Origin: Coprococcus_C hominis
Lineage (GTDB): Bacteria; Bacillota; Clostridia; Lachnospirales; Lachnospiraceae
Direction: 5' to 3' (one strand)
NCBI RefSeq assembly: GCF_020687505.1
Contig: NZ_JAJEQT010000010.1
DNA: 64,000 nucleotides
Shown here one piece after another: positions 7,531-16,182 of the stretch. Position numbers and translations under genes: made by a program. Numbering within the stretch: position 1 is the stretch's first letter; every line of letters starts with the position of its first letter. The notes beneath the pieces are model-generated. The model was given only the letters and a program-made list of their open reading frames with translations. It made no database searches and had not been told where the DNA came from.

Positions 7531-9589
7531 ACATGAAATACGGGGCAGAATTCGTTTTCATGTTGCACAGAAGAATATGTCGTACCGGGAAGCCGATATG
7601 CTTCAGTATTATCTTGACAGCATGAAACATGTCAGTTCTGCGAAGGTGAATCATTCGACCTGTGATGCGATTGTCTGTTATGAGGGAAACCGGGAAGCGA
7701 TGATAACGGCGCTCCGGCGGTTCCATTATGAGACGGCAGATGTGCCGGAATCTTATCTTGCTAATTCCGGAAGACAGGTGAATGAAGAGTACAAAGAAAA
7801 ACTGGTAGATAAGGTTTTGCTGCGGTGTATCAACCGGGTGTTGCTGCCGGTGCCGATTGCGAACACCCTGACTGCCATCCGTTCGGTAAAATACATCACG
7901 AACGGATTGAAAACATTAGCAAAACGAAAGATCGAAGTTCCGGTTCTGGATGGCACGGCAATCGGTGTATCCGTATTCCGTGGAGATTTCCAGACAGCAG
8001 GTTCCATCATGTTCCTGCTTGGAATCGGCGAGATCTTAGAGGAGTGGACACACAAGAAGTCTGTCGGGGATCTTGCACGGAGCATGTCCTTGAATATCGG
8101 AAAAGTCTGGTTGAAGAAGGACGGACAGGAAGTGCAGGTATCAGCAGAATCTATCCACGTGGACGATGAGATTGTCATTCATGTCGGGAATGTAATTCCG
8201 TTCGACGGAACCGTTGTTGATGGCGATGCGATGGTGAATCAGGCGTCGATGACAGGTGAGCCTTTGCCGGTACATAAGCAGGCAGATTCCTATGTCTATG
8301 CAGGAACGGTGCTGGAAGAAGGTGAGCTTTGCATCCGTGTCCGCCAGGTCGGTGGTTCGAGCCGGTATGAGAAGGTTGTCACGATGATCGAGGAATCCGA
8401 GAAACTCAAATCTTCTCTGGAGAGTAAGGCGTCGCATCTGGCAGACAAGCTTGTACCGTATACGTTACTTGGTACAGCCGCAACGTATCTTTTCACGCGG
8501 AATGTGACGAAAGCACTGTCGGTCCTGATGGTTGATTTCTCCTGTGCGTTGAAGCTGGCAATGCCGATTTCCGTATTGTCCGCAATCCGACAGGCGAGCA
8601 AGTCAAGCATCACGGTAAAGGGTGGCAAGTTCTTAGAGGCGATGGCAGAAGCAGATACAATCGTATTTGACAAGACCGGAACGCTGACGAAGGCAGCTCC
8701 GCGCGTGGTAGATGTTGTGTCCTTCTGCGATGAAAATAGCGATGAACTGTTGCGGGTTGCCGCATGTCTCGAGGAACATTTCCCACATTCGATGGCGCGT
8801 GCAGTTGTCGATGCGGCAAGCGAAAAGAATCTGGTACATGAAGAAGTTCATTCGAAGGTGTCCTATATCGTGGCACACGGAATTTCTACTACGGTAGAAG
8901 GAAGAAAGACCATTATCGGCAGCTATCATTTTGTATTTGAAGATGAGGGCTGCGTGGTTCCGGAAGGTATGCAGGAGAAGTTTGATGCATTGCCGGAGGA
9001 ATACTCCCATCTGTATATGGCAGTCGAAGGACGGCTGGCTGCCGTGATCTGTATCGAAGATCCAATCCGCGATGAGGCGGCTGATGTGATCCGGACATTG
9101 AAAGAACTTGGATTTGCGAAGATTGTTATGATGACCGGAGACAGCGAGCGTACAGCGAGTGCGATCGCACGGAAGGTTGGCGTGGATGAGTATTATTCCG
9201 AGGTGCTTCCGGAGGATAAGGCAAGCTACGTGGAGCGTGTGAAGGCAGAAGGTCACAAGGTTATCATGATCGGAGACGGCATCAATGATTCACCGGCACT
9301 TTCGGCAGCGGATATCGGTATTGCAATCAGTGATGGTGCAGAGATTGCACGGGAGATCGCGGACATTACCGTTGGAGCAGATAACTTGAATGAACTGATC
9401 ACATTGCGGAAGATCAGTACCGCACTGACAAGACGAATCCGAAGAAATTACAGAACGATCGTTGGATTTAATACCGGACTGATCGTACTTGGTGTTGCAG
9501 GCGTGATCCAGCCGACAACCTCGGCGTTGATGCACAACACATCGACACTGGCAATTGGGCTGCATTCGATGAAGGACCTTGTATTATAA
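7514..9589 (+). CDS. Heavy-metal translocating P1B-type ATPase
   Basis: A 691-residue metal pump. The N terminus (about residues 1-75) is an HMA2-like domain without a CxxC metal site. Catalytic features are TGEP near residue 250, the phosphorylation site DKTGTLT near 386, FPHS in place of the usual HP motif, and GDGINDSP near 584. The intramembrane metal motif is not CPC: the segment reads DFSCALKLAMP (around residue 342). The start at 7514 follows GGCGGAAG and overlaps the upstream gene. The DtxR-type operator points to Fe or Mn rather than Cu or Zn, and the direction of transport cannot be read. Family is sure, substrate is not. Confidence 0.9.
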   Translation: MKFVIKHEIRGRIRFHVAQKNMSYREADMLQYYLDSMKHVSSAKVNHSTCDAIVCYEGNREAMITALRRFHYETADVPESYLANSGRQVNEEYKEKLVDKVLLRCINRVLLPVPIANTLTAIRSVKYITNGLKTLAKRKIEVPVLDGTAIGVSVFRGDFQTAGSIMFLLGIGEILEEWTHKKSVGDLARSMSLNIGKVWLKKDGQEVQVSAESIHVDDEIVIHVGNVIPFDGTVVDGDAMVNQASMTGEPLPVHKQADSYVYAGTVLEEGELCIRVRQVGGSSRYEKVVTMIEESEKLKSSLESKASHLADKLVPYTLLGTAATYLFTRNVTKALSVLMVDFSCALKLAMPISVLSAIRQASKSSITVKGGKFLEAMAEADTIVFDKTGTLTKAAPRVVDVVSFCDENSDELLRVAACLEEHFPHSMARAVVDAASEKNLVHEEVHSKVSYIVAHGISTTVEGRKTIIGSYHFVFEDEGCVVPEGMQEKFDALPEEYSHLYMAVEGRLAAVICIEDPIRDEAADVIRTLKELGFAKIVMMTGDSERTASAIARKVGVDEYYSEVLPEDKASYVERVKAEGHKVIMIGDGINDSPALSAADIGIAISDGAEIAREIADITVGADNLNELITLRKISTALTRRIRRNYRTIVGFNTGLIVLGVAGVIQPTTSALMHNTSTLAIGLHSMKDLVL

Positions 9590-9600
9590 GGAGATAACCT

Positions 9601-10077
9601 ATGCGGTTAATGATAAAGCAGCGCGTATTTGCGTGGACGGATACGTATGATATCTACGATGAATATGGCAATCCAAAATATTTTGTGAAGACGGAATTCT
9701 TCAATATCGGTCATCATATGCATATCTATGATATGTATGATCAGGAAGTAGGCGTGATCCATCAGGAGATATTTCATCTGCTTCCGGTGTTCGAAGTCGA
9801 GATCGGCGGACGGACAATCGGTCGGATTCAGAGACGATTCTCCCTCTTTACGCCGAGATATGATATTGAATATCATGGCTGGCAGGTGCAGGGTGATCTC
9901 TTCGGATGGGATTACGACGTGTATGATGGCAGTTATTGCATCGCACATATCGGCAAGGAATTGTTCCGCTGGGGCGATACCTATGTGATAGACATTGCGA
10001 ATCCAGAGGATGAGATCTTAGGATTGATGCTCGTACTCGCAATCGACGCCGCAAATTGTAGCAACAATAATGATTAA
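9601..10077 (+). CDS. LURP-one-related / YxjI-like protein
   Basis: A 158-residue protein of the LURP-one-related (Tubby-like beta-barrel) group. The sequence is made of alternating short strands with the conserved YDIYDEYGNPKYFVK, GxxIGRIQRRFSLFTPRYDI and CIAHIGKELFRWGDTYVIDI segments. The molecular function is unknown in bacteria; related folds bind lipids or DNA in eukaryotes. It starts 11 bp after the ATPase stop with AAGGAG before the ATG, so it is the third gene of the metal operon. It is followed by a terminator-like hairpin at 10102-10182. Confidence 0.75.
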   Translation: MRLMIKQRVFAWTDTYDIYDEYGNPKYFVKTEFFNIGHHMHIYDMYDQEVGVIHQEIFHLLPVFEVEIGGRTIGRIQRRFSLFTPRYDIEYHGWQVQGDLFGWDYDVYDGSYCIAHIGKELFRWGDTYVIDIANPEDEILGLMLVLAIDAANCSNNND

Positions 10078-10101
10078 TCAGTGAGAATATAGAATCAGAA
10101 A

Positions 10102-10182
10102 AGGAAACGTTGGGCAGATGAATGTGCAGGAGACAGGAATGTAGCTGCATCTCATCGAGATCTGCTTGATGTTTCTTTTTTT
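10102..10182 (+). terminator. Terminator-like hairpin after the metal operon
   Basis: GAAAC and GCAGAT on the left pair with ATCTGC and GTTTC on the right, enclosing a smaller internal fold, and are followed by a run of seven T. The right arm overlaps the -35 region of the tetR promoter, so the two units are tightly packed. Confidence 0.55.
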
Positions 10183-10223
10183 GTTCTTTATAATATAACA
10201 CAAGTTACATAACAAAAGTTATA
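10165..10223 (+). promoter_or_regulatory. tetR promoter with overlapping dyad operator
   Basis: TTGATG at 10165-10170 and TATAAT at 10189-10194 are 18 bp apart. An imperfect dyad (TATAAC...GTTA against TAAC...GTTATA, 10194-10223) begins at the -10 element and runs to just before the ribosome binding site of the TetR gene. This is the arrangement expected for autorepression. Confidence 0.55.
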
Positions 10224-10239
10224 AAATGTGGAGGACATT

Positions 10240-10818
10240 ATGCCAAGGGCAACAAAGTTTTTGAAGGAAGATATTATTGAGGCGGCGAGTGCTGTCGTGA
10301 AGAAAGAAGGTTTATCTGCGATCAATGCACGGCGGGTGGCAAAGGAGCTTGGATGTTCGGTACAGCCGATCTTCTATCAGTTTGAGAACATGGAGGACTT
10401 AAAGCAGGCGACGATCTTACACATCCAGAAGATATACCAGTCGTATATGATCGAAGGCTCTAAGGAAGAGCTGGCATATCGGGGCATGGGACTTGCGTAT
10501 ATCCGGTTCGCGAAGGATTACCCGGATTTCTTCAAGATATTATTTATGGGAGATTCGAAGATTTCTCCGACGGAATTTATTGAGAAGGATAATATGGGAA
10601 ATCAGATTTTAGAGAAAGGTGCAGAGTTCACCGGTTATGACAGGACGGAACAGGAGGCATTTCACCTGAAGGTGTGGATCTTCACACATGGAATCGCCAG
10701 CATGGTTGCAACGGGAACGGTTGCATTTACGGATGAGCAGATTGAAGAACTGCTAACGGACACCGTAAGACAAATGAAGATCGGAAGCATGTATGACAAG
10801 AAGCCGAGGGATGAATAA
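10240..10818 (+). CDS. TetR/AcrR family transcriptional regulator
   Basis: A 192-residue repressor. The N-terminal HTH spans residues 8-50 (DIIEAASAVVKKEGLSAINA, then RRVAKELGCSVQPIFYQF), and the C-terminal ligand domain resembles the WHG type. The ATG at 10240 follows GGAGG at the usual distance; an upstream in-frame GTG would place the Shine-Dalgarno inside the gene. The next genes, after hairpin element B, encode an ABC-2 exporter on the same strand, which is the likely target. The ligand is unknown. Confidence 0.85.
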   Translation: MPRATKFLKEDIIEAASAVVKKEGLSAINARRVAKELGCSVQPIFYQFENMEDLKQATILHIQKIYQSYMIEGSKEELAYRGMGLAYIRFAKDYPDFFKILFMGDSKISPTEFIEKDNMGNQILEKGAEFTGYDRTEQEAFHLKVWIFTHGIASMVATGTVAFTDEQIEELLTDTVRQMKIGSMYDKKPRDE

Positions 10819-10832
10819 ATATGAACCACGGA

Positions 10833-11103
10833 AATTGCGATATTGATTTCAGTATATATTTTAATATTGATTTATAAAGATATACGATATGTTTGAATCA
10901 TAGAAGTTCTTAATGTTCTGTAATTATATTAGCCATGTTTGAACACGATGTTCAAACAAGCCGCCACTGAGCCATGGATGGCGAATTGGCGGCGGTGGCG
11001 TATTGGATGGAAATATAGATCAGAACATTTAGAACTTCTCAGATTCAATACATTGTATATCGTATAAATCAATATTGAAATATATAGAAACAATATCGCA
11101 ATT
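10833..11103 (+). repeat. Family 1 long-hairpin element, copy B
   Basis: This fills the gap between tetR and the ABC transporter. The outer arms start AATTGCGATATTG at 10833 and end with the complementary CAATATCGCAATT at 11103. The inner arms read AATGTTCTG/CAGAACATT. The apex matches copy A: the GTTTGAACA/TGTTCAAAC hairpin, then a hairpin closed by GCCGCCA/TGGCGGC. Compared with copy A (GCCGTCA/TGACGGC) one base pair has changed on both sides. The outer arms are unrelated to those of copies A and C. Confidence 0.8.
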
Positions 11104-11135
11104 GCTGGGAATAAAAAGGAGAGTGGAAAAGCGAA

Positions 11136-12074
11136 ATGAGCGCAGTTGTAGAAGTAAAGAATCTGACAAAGGAATATAAACAGAAAAAGGCAGTCGATGA
11201 CCTGTCGTTTGAGATCCGGCAGGGAGAAATCCTTGGGCTGCTTGGTCCAAACGGAAGTGGAAAATCAACCACGATCAACTGCATCCTCTCGCTGTTAAAA
11301 TACAGCGCGGGAAGTATCAAGATCTTCGGCGAGGAAATGACACCGGATGCCTATAAGATCAAGCGGGATATCGGAGTCATCTTCCAGGAGGTAGCGGTGT
11401 TTGAGGAGCTTACGGTGTATGAGAATATTGACTATTTCTGTGGCTTGTACGTGAAGGACAAGCAGGAACGCAAGAAAGATATCGAGGATGCAATTGCATT
11501 AGTCGGACTGGATGAATTCCGCAAATATTATCCGAAGCAGTTGTCGGGCGGATTACTCCGGAGATTGAATATCGCATGTGGTATCGCGCACAAGCCGAAG
11601 CTGATCTTCTTAGATGAGCCGACCGTTGCAGTCGATCCGCAGAGCCGGAACAACATTTTGGATGGTATCAGGAAGCTGCGGGATGATGGCGCGACAATCT
11701 GTTACACGACACATTATATGGAAGAAGTCGAGATTCTGTGTGACCGGATCATCATATTGGATAGGGGAAAAATCATTGCGCAGGGAACGTCCGACGAGTT
11801 AAAGGCACTTGCGAAGATCGAGGAGAAGGTTACGATCGAGACGAAGCATTTCAAACCGGAATTCTTAGAGAAGCTGCAGGCGGCACCGAATGTTGACAAG
11901 GCAGAATATGCCGGCCATCAGCTTGTAATCACCTATAAGAGCGGCAAAAATAACGTGGCGAAGCTGATCGAGGAACTGAGTGCGGCGGGAATCACCTGCA
12001 ACAAGATCTTCTCCGAGCGTCCGACGCTCAACGATGTGTTCCTGGAGCTGACCGGAAAGGAGCTTAGAGACTGA
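11136..12074 (+). CDS. ABC transporter ATP-binding protein (ABC-2 exporter)
   Basis: A 312-residue ATPase of the drug/polymer export type. Walker A is GPNGSGKST (about residue 38), the Q-loop is in IGVIFQEVAVFEELTVYEN, the signature is LSGGL, Walker B is KLIFLDEPTVAVDP, and the switch His lies in TTHYMEE. The C-terminal about 80 residues form the extra domain common in DrrA/CcmA-like ATPases. The next gene starts inside its stop codon, so it pairs with the two permeases that follow. GGAGAG precedes the ATG. Substrate unknown; the TetR gene upstream suggests inducible export. Confidence 0.9.
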   Translation: MSAVVEVKNLTKEYKQKKAVDDLSFEIRQGEILGLLGPNGSGKSTTINCILSLLKYSAGSIKIFGEEMTPDAYKIKRDIGVIFQEVAVFEELTVYENIDYFCGLYVKDKQERKKDIEDAIALVGLDEFRKYYPKQLSGGLLRRLNIACGIAHKPKLIFLDEPTVAVDPQSRNNILDGIRKLRDDGATICYTTHYMEEVEILCDRIIILDRGKIIAQGTSDELKALAKIEEKVTIETKHFKPEFLEKLQAAPNVDKAEYAGHQLVITYKSGKNNVAKLIEELSAAGITCNKIFSERPTLNDVFLELTGKELRD

Positions 12075-13240
12075 TGTTTGGACATAACTTTAAGTATACA
12101 TTCAAAGTCCTGATGCGGAACCGGATGCTTTTGTTCTGGACATTTGTGTTTCCGCTCGTGCTTGGCACGATGTTCAAGCTGGCATTCTCCAATATCGAGA
12201 ACAGCGAGAAGCTGAACGTGATCCCGATTGCGATTGTCGATAACGAGGATTTTCAGGGAAACGAAGCATTCCGCCGGACATTTGAGACTTTGAGCGATGA
12301 ATCAAGCGATGAGCAGATGTTTGACACGGTGTATGTGTCGAAGGATGAAGCAGATACGCTGCTTTCGGATGGGGATGTCGACGGCGTGCTGTACATGAAT
12401 GGCGCGGAGCCGGAGATCTGGATTCACGAAAATGGTATCAACCAGACAGTGCTTCAATATGTGGTAGACGAGATCGTACATACCTCTGCAATCATGGAAA
12501 AACGTGTACAAAATGAGATTGAGCAGGGCACTATGCCGGATATCGAGGCACTCTACAAAGACGTAATGGAACAGGTTGCAGGCAGAGAGTCGAACCTGGT
12601 CGATGCATCCCGCAAGAACCTAAGCTATACGATGATTGAGTATTACACATTGATTGCGATGGCGTGTCTGTATGGCGGTATCCTTGGAATGACGGCGCTG
12701 AGTCGGAATCTTCCGAACATGGGGAATCTCGGAAAGCGTACAGCCATCGTTCCAATCAGCAAGGCAAAGACAATGTTTTCCTCGCTGCTTGCTGCATATT
12801 GCACGCAGTTGATCGGGCTTGCGATTCTGTTTGTGTATACAATCTTCGTGATGAAAGTCGATTACGGGGAGAATCTGCCATATGTGATCCTGCTGGCACT
12901 TGCGGGGAGTCTGGCGGGGCTGACGCTTGCGATTATGGTGACGACGGTTGTCAAGACCGGCGAGAATGGAAAACTTGGAATCCTGATCGGCATCACGATG
13001 GCGTGCTGTTTCCTGTCTGGCATGATGGGAATTACCATGAAATATATCATCGAGAAACATGTGCCGTTCTTAGATAAGATCAACCCGGCGTCGATGATCA
13101 CGGATGGATATTATGCACTGTATTATTATGGCGTGGACAAGCGTTTCTGGATGGATGTAGCGAGTCTTGGAATCTTCTCTGCCTTCATGCTGCTTGTGTC
13201 CGCACAGGGATTAAGGAGGCAGAAGTATGACAGTATTTAA
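12074..13240 (+). CDS. ABC-2 type permease, first subunit
   Basis: A 388-residue membrane protein of the ABC-2 (YhgE/NatB-like) type. One N-terminal membrane helix (about residues 18-38) is followed by an extracytoplasmic domain of about 150 residues. Five to six further helices lie between residues 190 and 380. It overlaps the ATPase gene by one base and the next permease by 14 bp, so the three are one transport unit. Because the two permeases have the same layout, the exporter is probably a heterodimer. The substrate cannot be inferred. Confidence 0.85.
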   Translation: MFGHNFKYTFKVLMRNRMLLFWTFVFPLVLGTMFKLAFSNIENSEKLNVIPIAIVDNEDFQGNEAFRRTFETLSDESSDEQMFDTVYVSKDEADTLLSDGDVDGVLYMNGAEPEIWIHENGINQTVLQYVVDEIVHTSAIMEKRVQNEIEQGTMPDIEALYKDVMEQVAGRESNLVDASRKNLSYTMIEYYTLIAMACLYGGILGMTALSRNLPNMGNLGKRTAIVPISKAKTMFSSLLAAYCTQLIGLAILFVYTIFVMKVDYGENLPYVILLALAGSLAGLTLAIMVTTVVKTGENGKLGILIGITMACCFLSGMMGITMKYIIEKHVPFLDKINPASMITDGYYALYYYGVDKRFWMDVASLGIFSAFMLLVSAQGLRRQKYDSI

Positions 13241-14405
13241 AGCATTTCTGCATGTATTGAACAAATGTAAAGGCATGGTGATCCTGTATACGGCGTTGCT
13301 TCTATTGTTCGGTGGTATCAACTCGAAAAGCGGGGATACCGCGAGCCAGTTTACTGCAGACAAGCCGGAAATCGTCATTGTAAATCAGGATGAAAATGTC
13401 GGAATCACGAAGAATTTTACGGATTATATTGCGGCACACAGTGAATTGAAAGAACTGAAAAGCGAAGAGGACATAGACGATGCAATCTTCTACCGGCAGG
13501 TGGCATTTGTGATCTATATTCCGCAGGGCTACCGGCAGGCGGTACTGAACGGCGAAACCCCGGAACTTCGATATAAGAGCTGCCAGTCGGCGGATGCGAG
13601 CTTCGCACAGATGATGGTCGAAAGCTATCTTGCCATACAGCAAAACTACGTGGATGCCGCGCTGCAGGCGAATCCGGATGAAATGAACATATCCCTGAAT
13701 GAGGCGGAAGTCTGCGAGGATATCACGCAGACGCTGGAGCAGACGTCAACGGTTCATGTGACAACGACACTTGATACAAACAGTATGTCGAAGGCAGCGG
13801 GTTATTATAATTTTGCAAGCTACAGTCTGCTTGCCGGTGCGATCTTCGTGATCTGTCTGGTGCTTACGAGCTTTCAGGGGTTGCCGATCCGCAAGCGTAT
13901 TACGATCAGCAGTATGAATTATAAGAAGCACAATGCGATCCTGCTTGCATCGAATCTGTTATTCGCGATGGCATTATGGCTGTTCTATGGTCTGATCAGT
14001 TTTGTGATTGTTGGAAAGGCAATGTTCAGTGCGCAGGGAGCCATGTATCTGGTGAATTCGTTCGTATTTACCTTGTGTGCATTGACGATGGCATTTCTGA
14101 TATCAAGCATCTTCAACAACAAGGAAGCGGTCAATGGAATCGTGAATGTTGTGGCACTCGGCTCGGCATTTCTGTGTGGTGCATTTATTCCGGTTGAATG
14201 GTTGCCGGATGGTGTGCTTGCCGTGGGCCGTATCTTCCCGGCGTACTGGTATATTCAGACGAATGAATATCTGAAGACACTGGAGACGGTAAGTGTCTCG
14301 GGGCTGAAACCGGTATTTATCAATATGCTGGCGATGGCTTTATATGGCGTGTTCTATATTATTGTGGCAAATATTGTGTCGGCGAAGAAACGGGTAGTGG
14401 CGTAA
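13227..14405 (+). CDS. ABC-2 type permease, second subunit
   Basis: A 392-residue paralogue-like partner of the preceding permease. It has a single N-terminal helix, a soluble outer domain (residues about 40-190), then six helices ending in a short basic tail. AGGAGG-like purines lie in the end of the upstream gene before the ATG at 13227. It is the last gene of the tetR-linked exporter operon and is followed by a hairpin terminator at 14411-14447. Confidence 0.85.
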   Translation: MTVFKAFLHVLNKCKGMVILYTALLLLFGGINSKSGDTASQFTADKPEIVIVNQDENVGITKNFTDYIAAHSELKELKSEEDIDDAIFYRQVAFVIYIPQGYRQAVLNGETPELRYKSCQSADASFAQMMVESYLAIQQNYVDAALQANPDEMNISLNEAEVCEDITQTLEQTSTVHVTTTLDTNSMSKAAGYYNFASYSLLAGAIFVICLVLTSFQGLPIRKRITISSMNYKKHNAILLASNLLFAMALWLFYGLISFVIVGKAMFSAQGAMYLVNSFVFTLCALTMAFLISSIFNNKEAVNGIVNVVALGSAFLCGAFIPVEWLPDGVLAVGRIFPAYWYIQTNEYLKTLETVSVSGLKPVFINMLAMALYGVFYIIVANIVSAKKRVVA

Positions 14406-14410
14406 TCTTG

Positions 14411-14447
14411 AAACAGGTGAAGTGGAAATTCTGCTTCGCCTGTTTTG
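14411..14447 (+). terminator. Rho-independent terminator of the ABC exporter operon
   Basis: AAACAGGTGAAG pairs with CTTCGCCTGTTT (one G-U pair) around an 11-base loop and runs into TTTT. Confidence 0.75.
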
Positions 14448-14500
14448 ATGTTTTTAGAAAATTTATGAACAAAAAACAAACGGATGTTCGCAAAAAATCC

Positions 14501-14529
14501 TTGCATCTAAGAACGTTTGTTCGTATAAT
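14501..14529 (+). promoter_or_regulatory. SOS-type promoter: LexA box inside a -35/-10 spacer
   Basis: TTGCAT (14501-14506) and TATAAT (14524-14529) are exactly 17 bp apart. Between them lies GAACGTTTGTTC (14511-14522), a match to the Gram-positive LexA box form GAAC-N4-GTTC. LexA bound here would block RNA polymerase. The -10 element ends only 6 bases before the ATG, so the mRNA may have almost no leader. Confidence 0.75.
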
Positions 14530-14535
14530 GAGGAT

Positions 14536-16173
14536 ATGAGTACAGAGATTACAAACAATTACATAGAAGAATATACAACACAGGAGAAGTTGCAGATTCT
14601 TGCGGATGCCGCCAAATACGATGTGGCATGTACGTCGAGCGGATCGGATCGCCGGGGAAAGAAAGGAGAACTCGGCAATGCTGCGGCGTGTGGCATCTGC
14701 CACAGCTTTGCGTCGGATGGCAGGTGTATCTCTCTGCTTAAGATATTGATGACGAATCACTGCGTCTATGATTGCAAATACTGCATCAACCGTGCAAGCA
14801 ATGATGTGAAGCGGGCGACCTTCACACCGCAGGAGATCTGCGAGCTGACGGTCGAATTCTACAAGCGGAATTATATTGAAGGATTGTTCTTAAGCTCCGG
14901 CGTTCTGAAGAATCCGACATACACGATGGAGAAGATGTGCGAGACATTGCTTCTGCTTCGGACGAAATATCATTTTAACGGCTACATCCATGTGAAGACG
15001 ATTCCCGGCGCATCGGATGAACTGCTTGCGGCAGCAGGATATCTGGCAGACCGTATCAGCGTGAATATGGAGCTTCCGACGGAGGAAGGATTGCGGACAC
15101 TGGCACCGAATAAGACGATGCAGACAATCTTAGATCCGATGGGAAAGGTGCGGAACACGATCGCGTCGCATCGGATGGCAATCGGGAAATCCGCACACAT
15201 GGAGCGAAGCAAAGGCAATCAGTTCCTGAGTCAGAGTATCTTCGGGACAGAGTCGAAGAAGCAGTTCGCGGATGGATTGATGAAGGAGAAGAAAGCAGCA
15301 CTTGGAACGGAAAATGTTGTGCGTGATGATGCGGGGGCATATGGAAGCATAGATCAAGGGAAGAATCATGGCACAGGTTCAGGTGGTTCGGTAACGGGAG
15401 AGACAGATGTGCAGAATACGATTGCGAATCTGGCTGCGAAGATGAACGGAACGGTTCTGGACAGTGCTCTCACATGGGACAACGCATATCAGCTCGCACC
15501 GCTCGATATGTCGAAATTAAAGCGGCGGTTTGCACCGGCGGGACAGAGTACGCAGATGATTATCGGGGCAACCGGCGAGAGCGATTATACGTTGCTGCAG
15601 ACGACACAGCAGTTGTATCAGGGCTTCGACTTGAAGCGTGTATTTTATTCGGCGTATATTCCGCTGAATGAAGATAAGGTATTGCCGCAGATCGGAACAC
15701 CGCCACCGCTTCTGCGGGAACACCGGTTGTATCAGGCGGACTGGCTGCTCCGGTTCTATGGATTTCAGGCGGGTGAATTGCTATCGGAGGAGAAACCGAA
15801 TTTCAATGAACTGGTCGATCCGAAGTGTGACTGGGCACTGCGGCATCTGGATCAATTCCCGGTGGAAGTGCAGACAGCAAGCTATGCGATGCTGCTCCGT
15901 GTGCCGGGCATCGGACCGAAATCGGCAGGGAGGATCACATATGCAAGACGTTACGGCAGGCTGGATTTCCCTTCCTTGAAGAAGATGGGTGTCGTGTTGA
16001 AGCGGGCACAATATTTCATTACCTGCGGTGGCAGGCAGATGTATCACACGCCGATCGAGGAAGGGTATATCACAAGGCAGTTGACCGGTATCGATCAGAA
16101 GGATATATGGAAGACGGAGCACGCGAATGAATCGTTTACGCAGATGTCTCTGGCGGATTTCGGGATTGGGTAG
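14536..16173 (+). CDS. Putative DNA modification/repair radical SAM protein (TIGR03916-like)
   Basis: A 545-residue radical SAM enzyme. The [4Fe-4S] motif CVYDCKYC lies near residues 76-83 (CxxxCxxC), preceded by the conserved ACTSSGSDRRG and AACGICHSFASDGRCISLLK. The C terminus has a helix-hairpin-helix-like segment (LLRVPGIGPKSAGRITYARR) suited to DNA binding. The family is known only by its pairing with TIGR03915/DUF4130 proteins, as seen next door, and its reaction is unknown. Residues about 222-310 form a Gly/Ser/Lys-rich insertion between the radical SAM core and the conserved C-terminal part. The SOS-type promoter upstream supports a DNA damage role. ATG at 14536 is the only start before the conserved region. 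Confidence 0.85.
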   Translation: MSTEITNNYIEEYTTQEKLQILADAAKYDVACTSSGSDRRGKKGELGNAAACGICHSFASDGRCISLLKILMTNHCVYDCKYCINRASNDVKRATFTPQEICELTVEFYKRNYIEGLFLSSGVLKNPTYTMEKMCETLLLLRTKYHFNGYIHVKTIPGASDELLAAAGYLADRISVNMELPTEEGLRTLAPNKTMQTILDPMGKVRNTIASHRMAIGKSAHMERSKGNQFLSQSIFGTESKKQFADGLMKEKKAALGTENVVRDDAGAYGSIDQGKNHGTGSGGSVTGETDVQNTIANLAAKMNGTVLDSALTWDNAYQLAPLDMSKLKRRFAPAGQSTQMIIGATGESDYTLLQTTQQLYQGFDLKRVFYSAYIPLNEDKVLPQIGTPPPLLREHRLYQADWLLRFYGFQAGELLSEEKPNFNELVDPKCDWALRHLDQFPVEVQTASYAMLLRVPGIGPKSAGRITYARRYGRLDFPSLKKMGVVLKRAQYFITCGGRQMYHTPIEEGYITRQLTGIDQKDIWKTEHANESFTQMSLADFGIG

Positions 16174-16182
16174 ATTGTAGCT

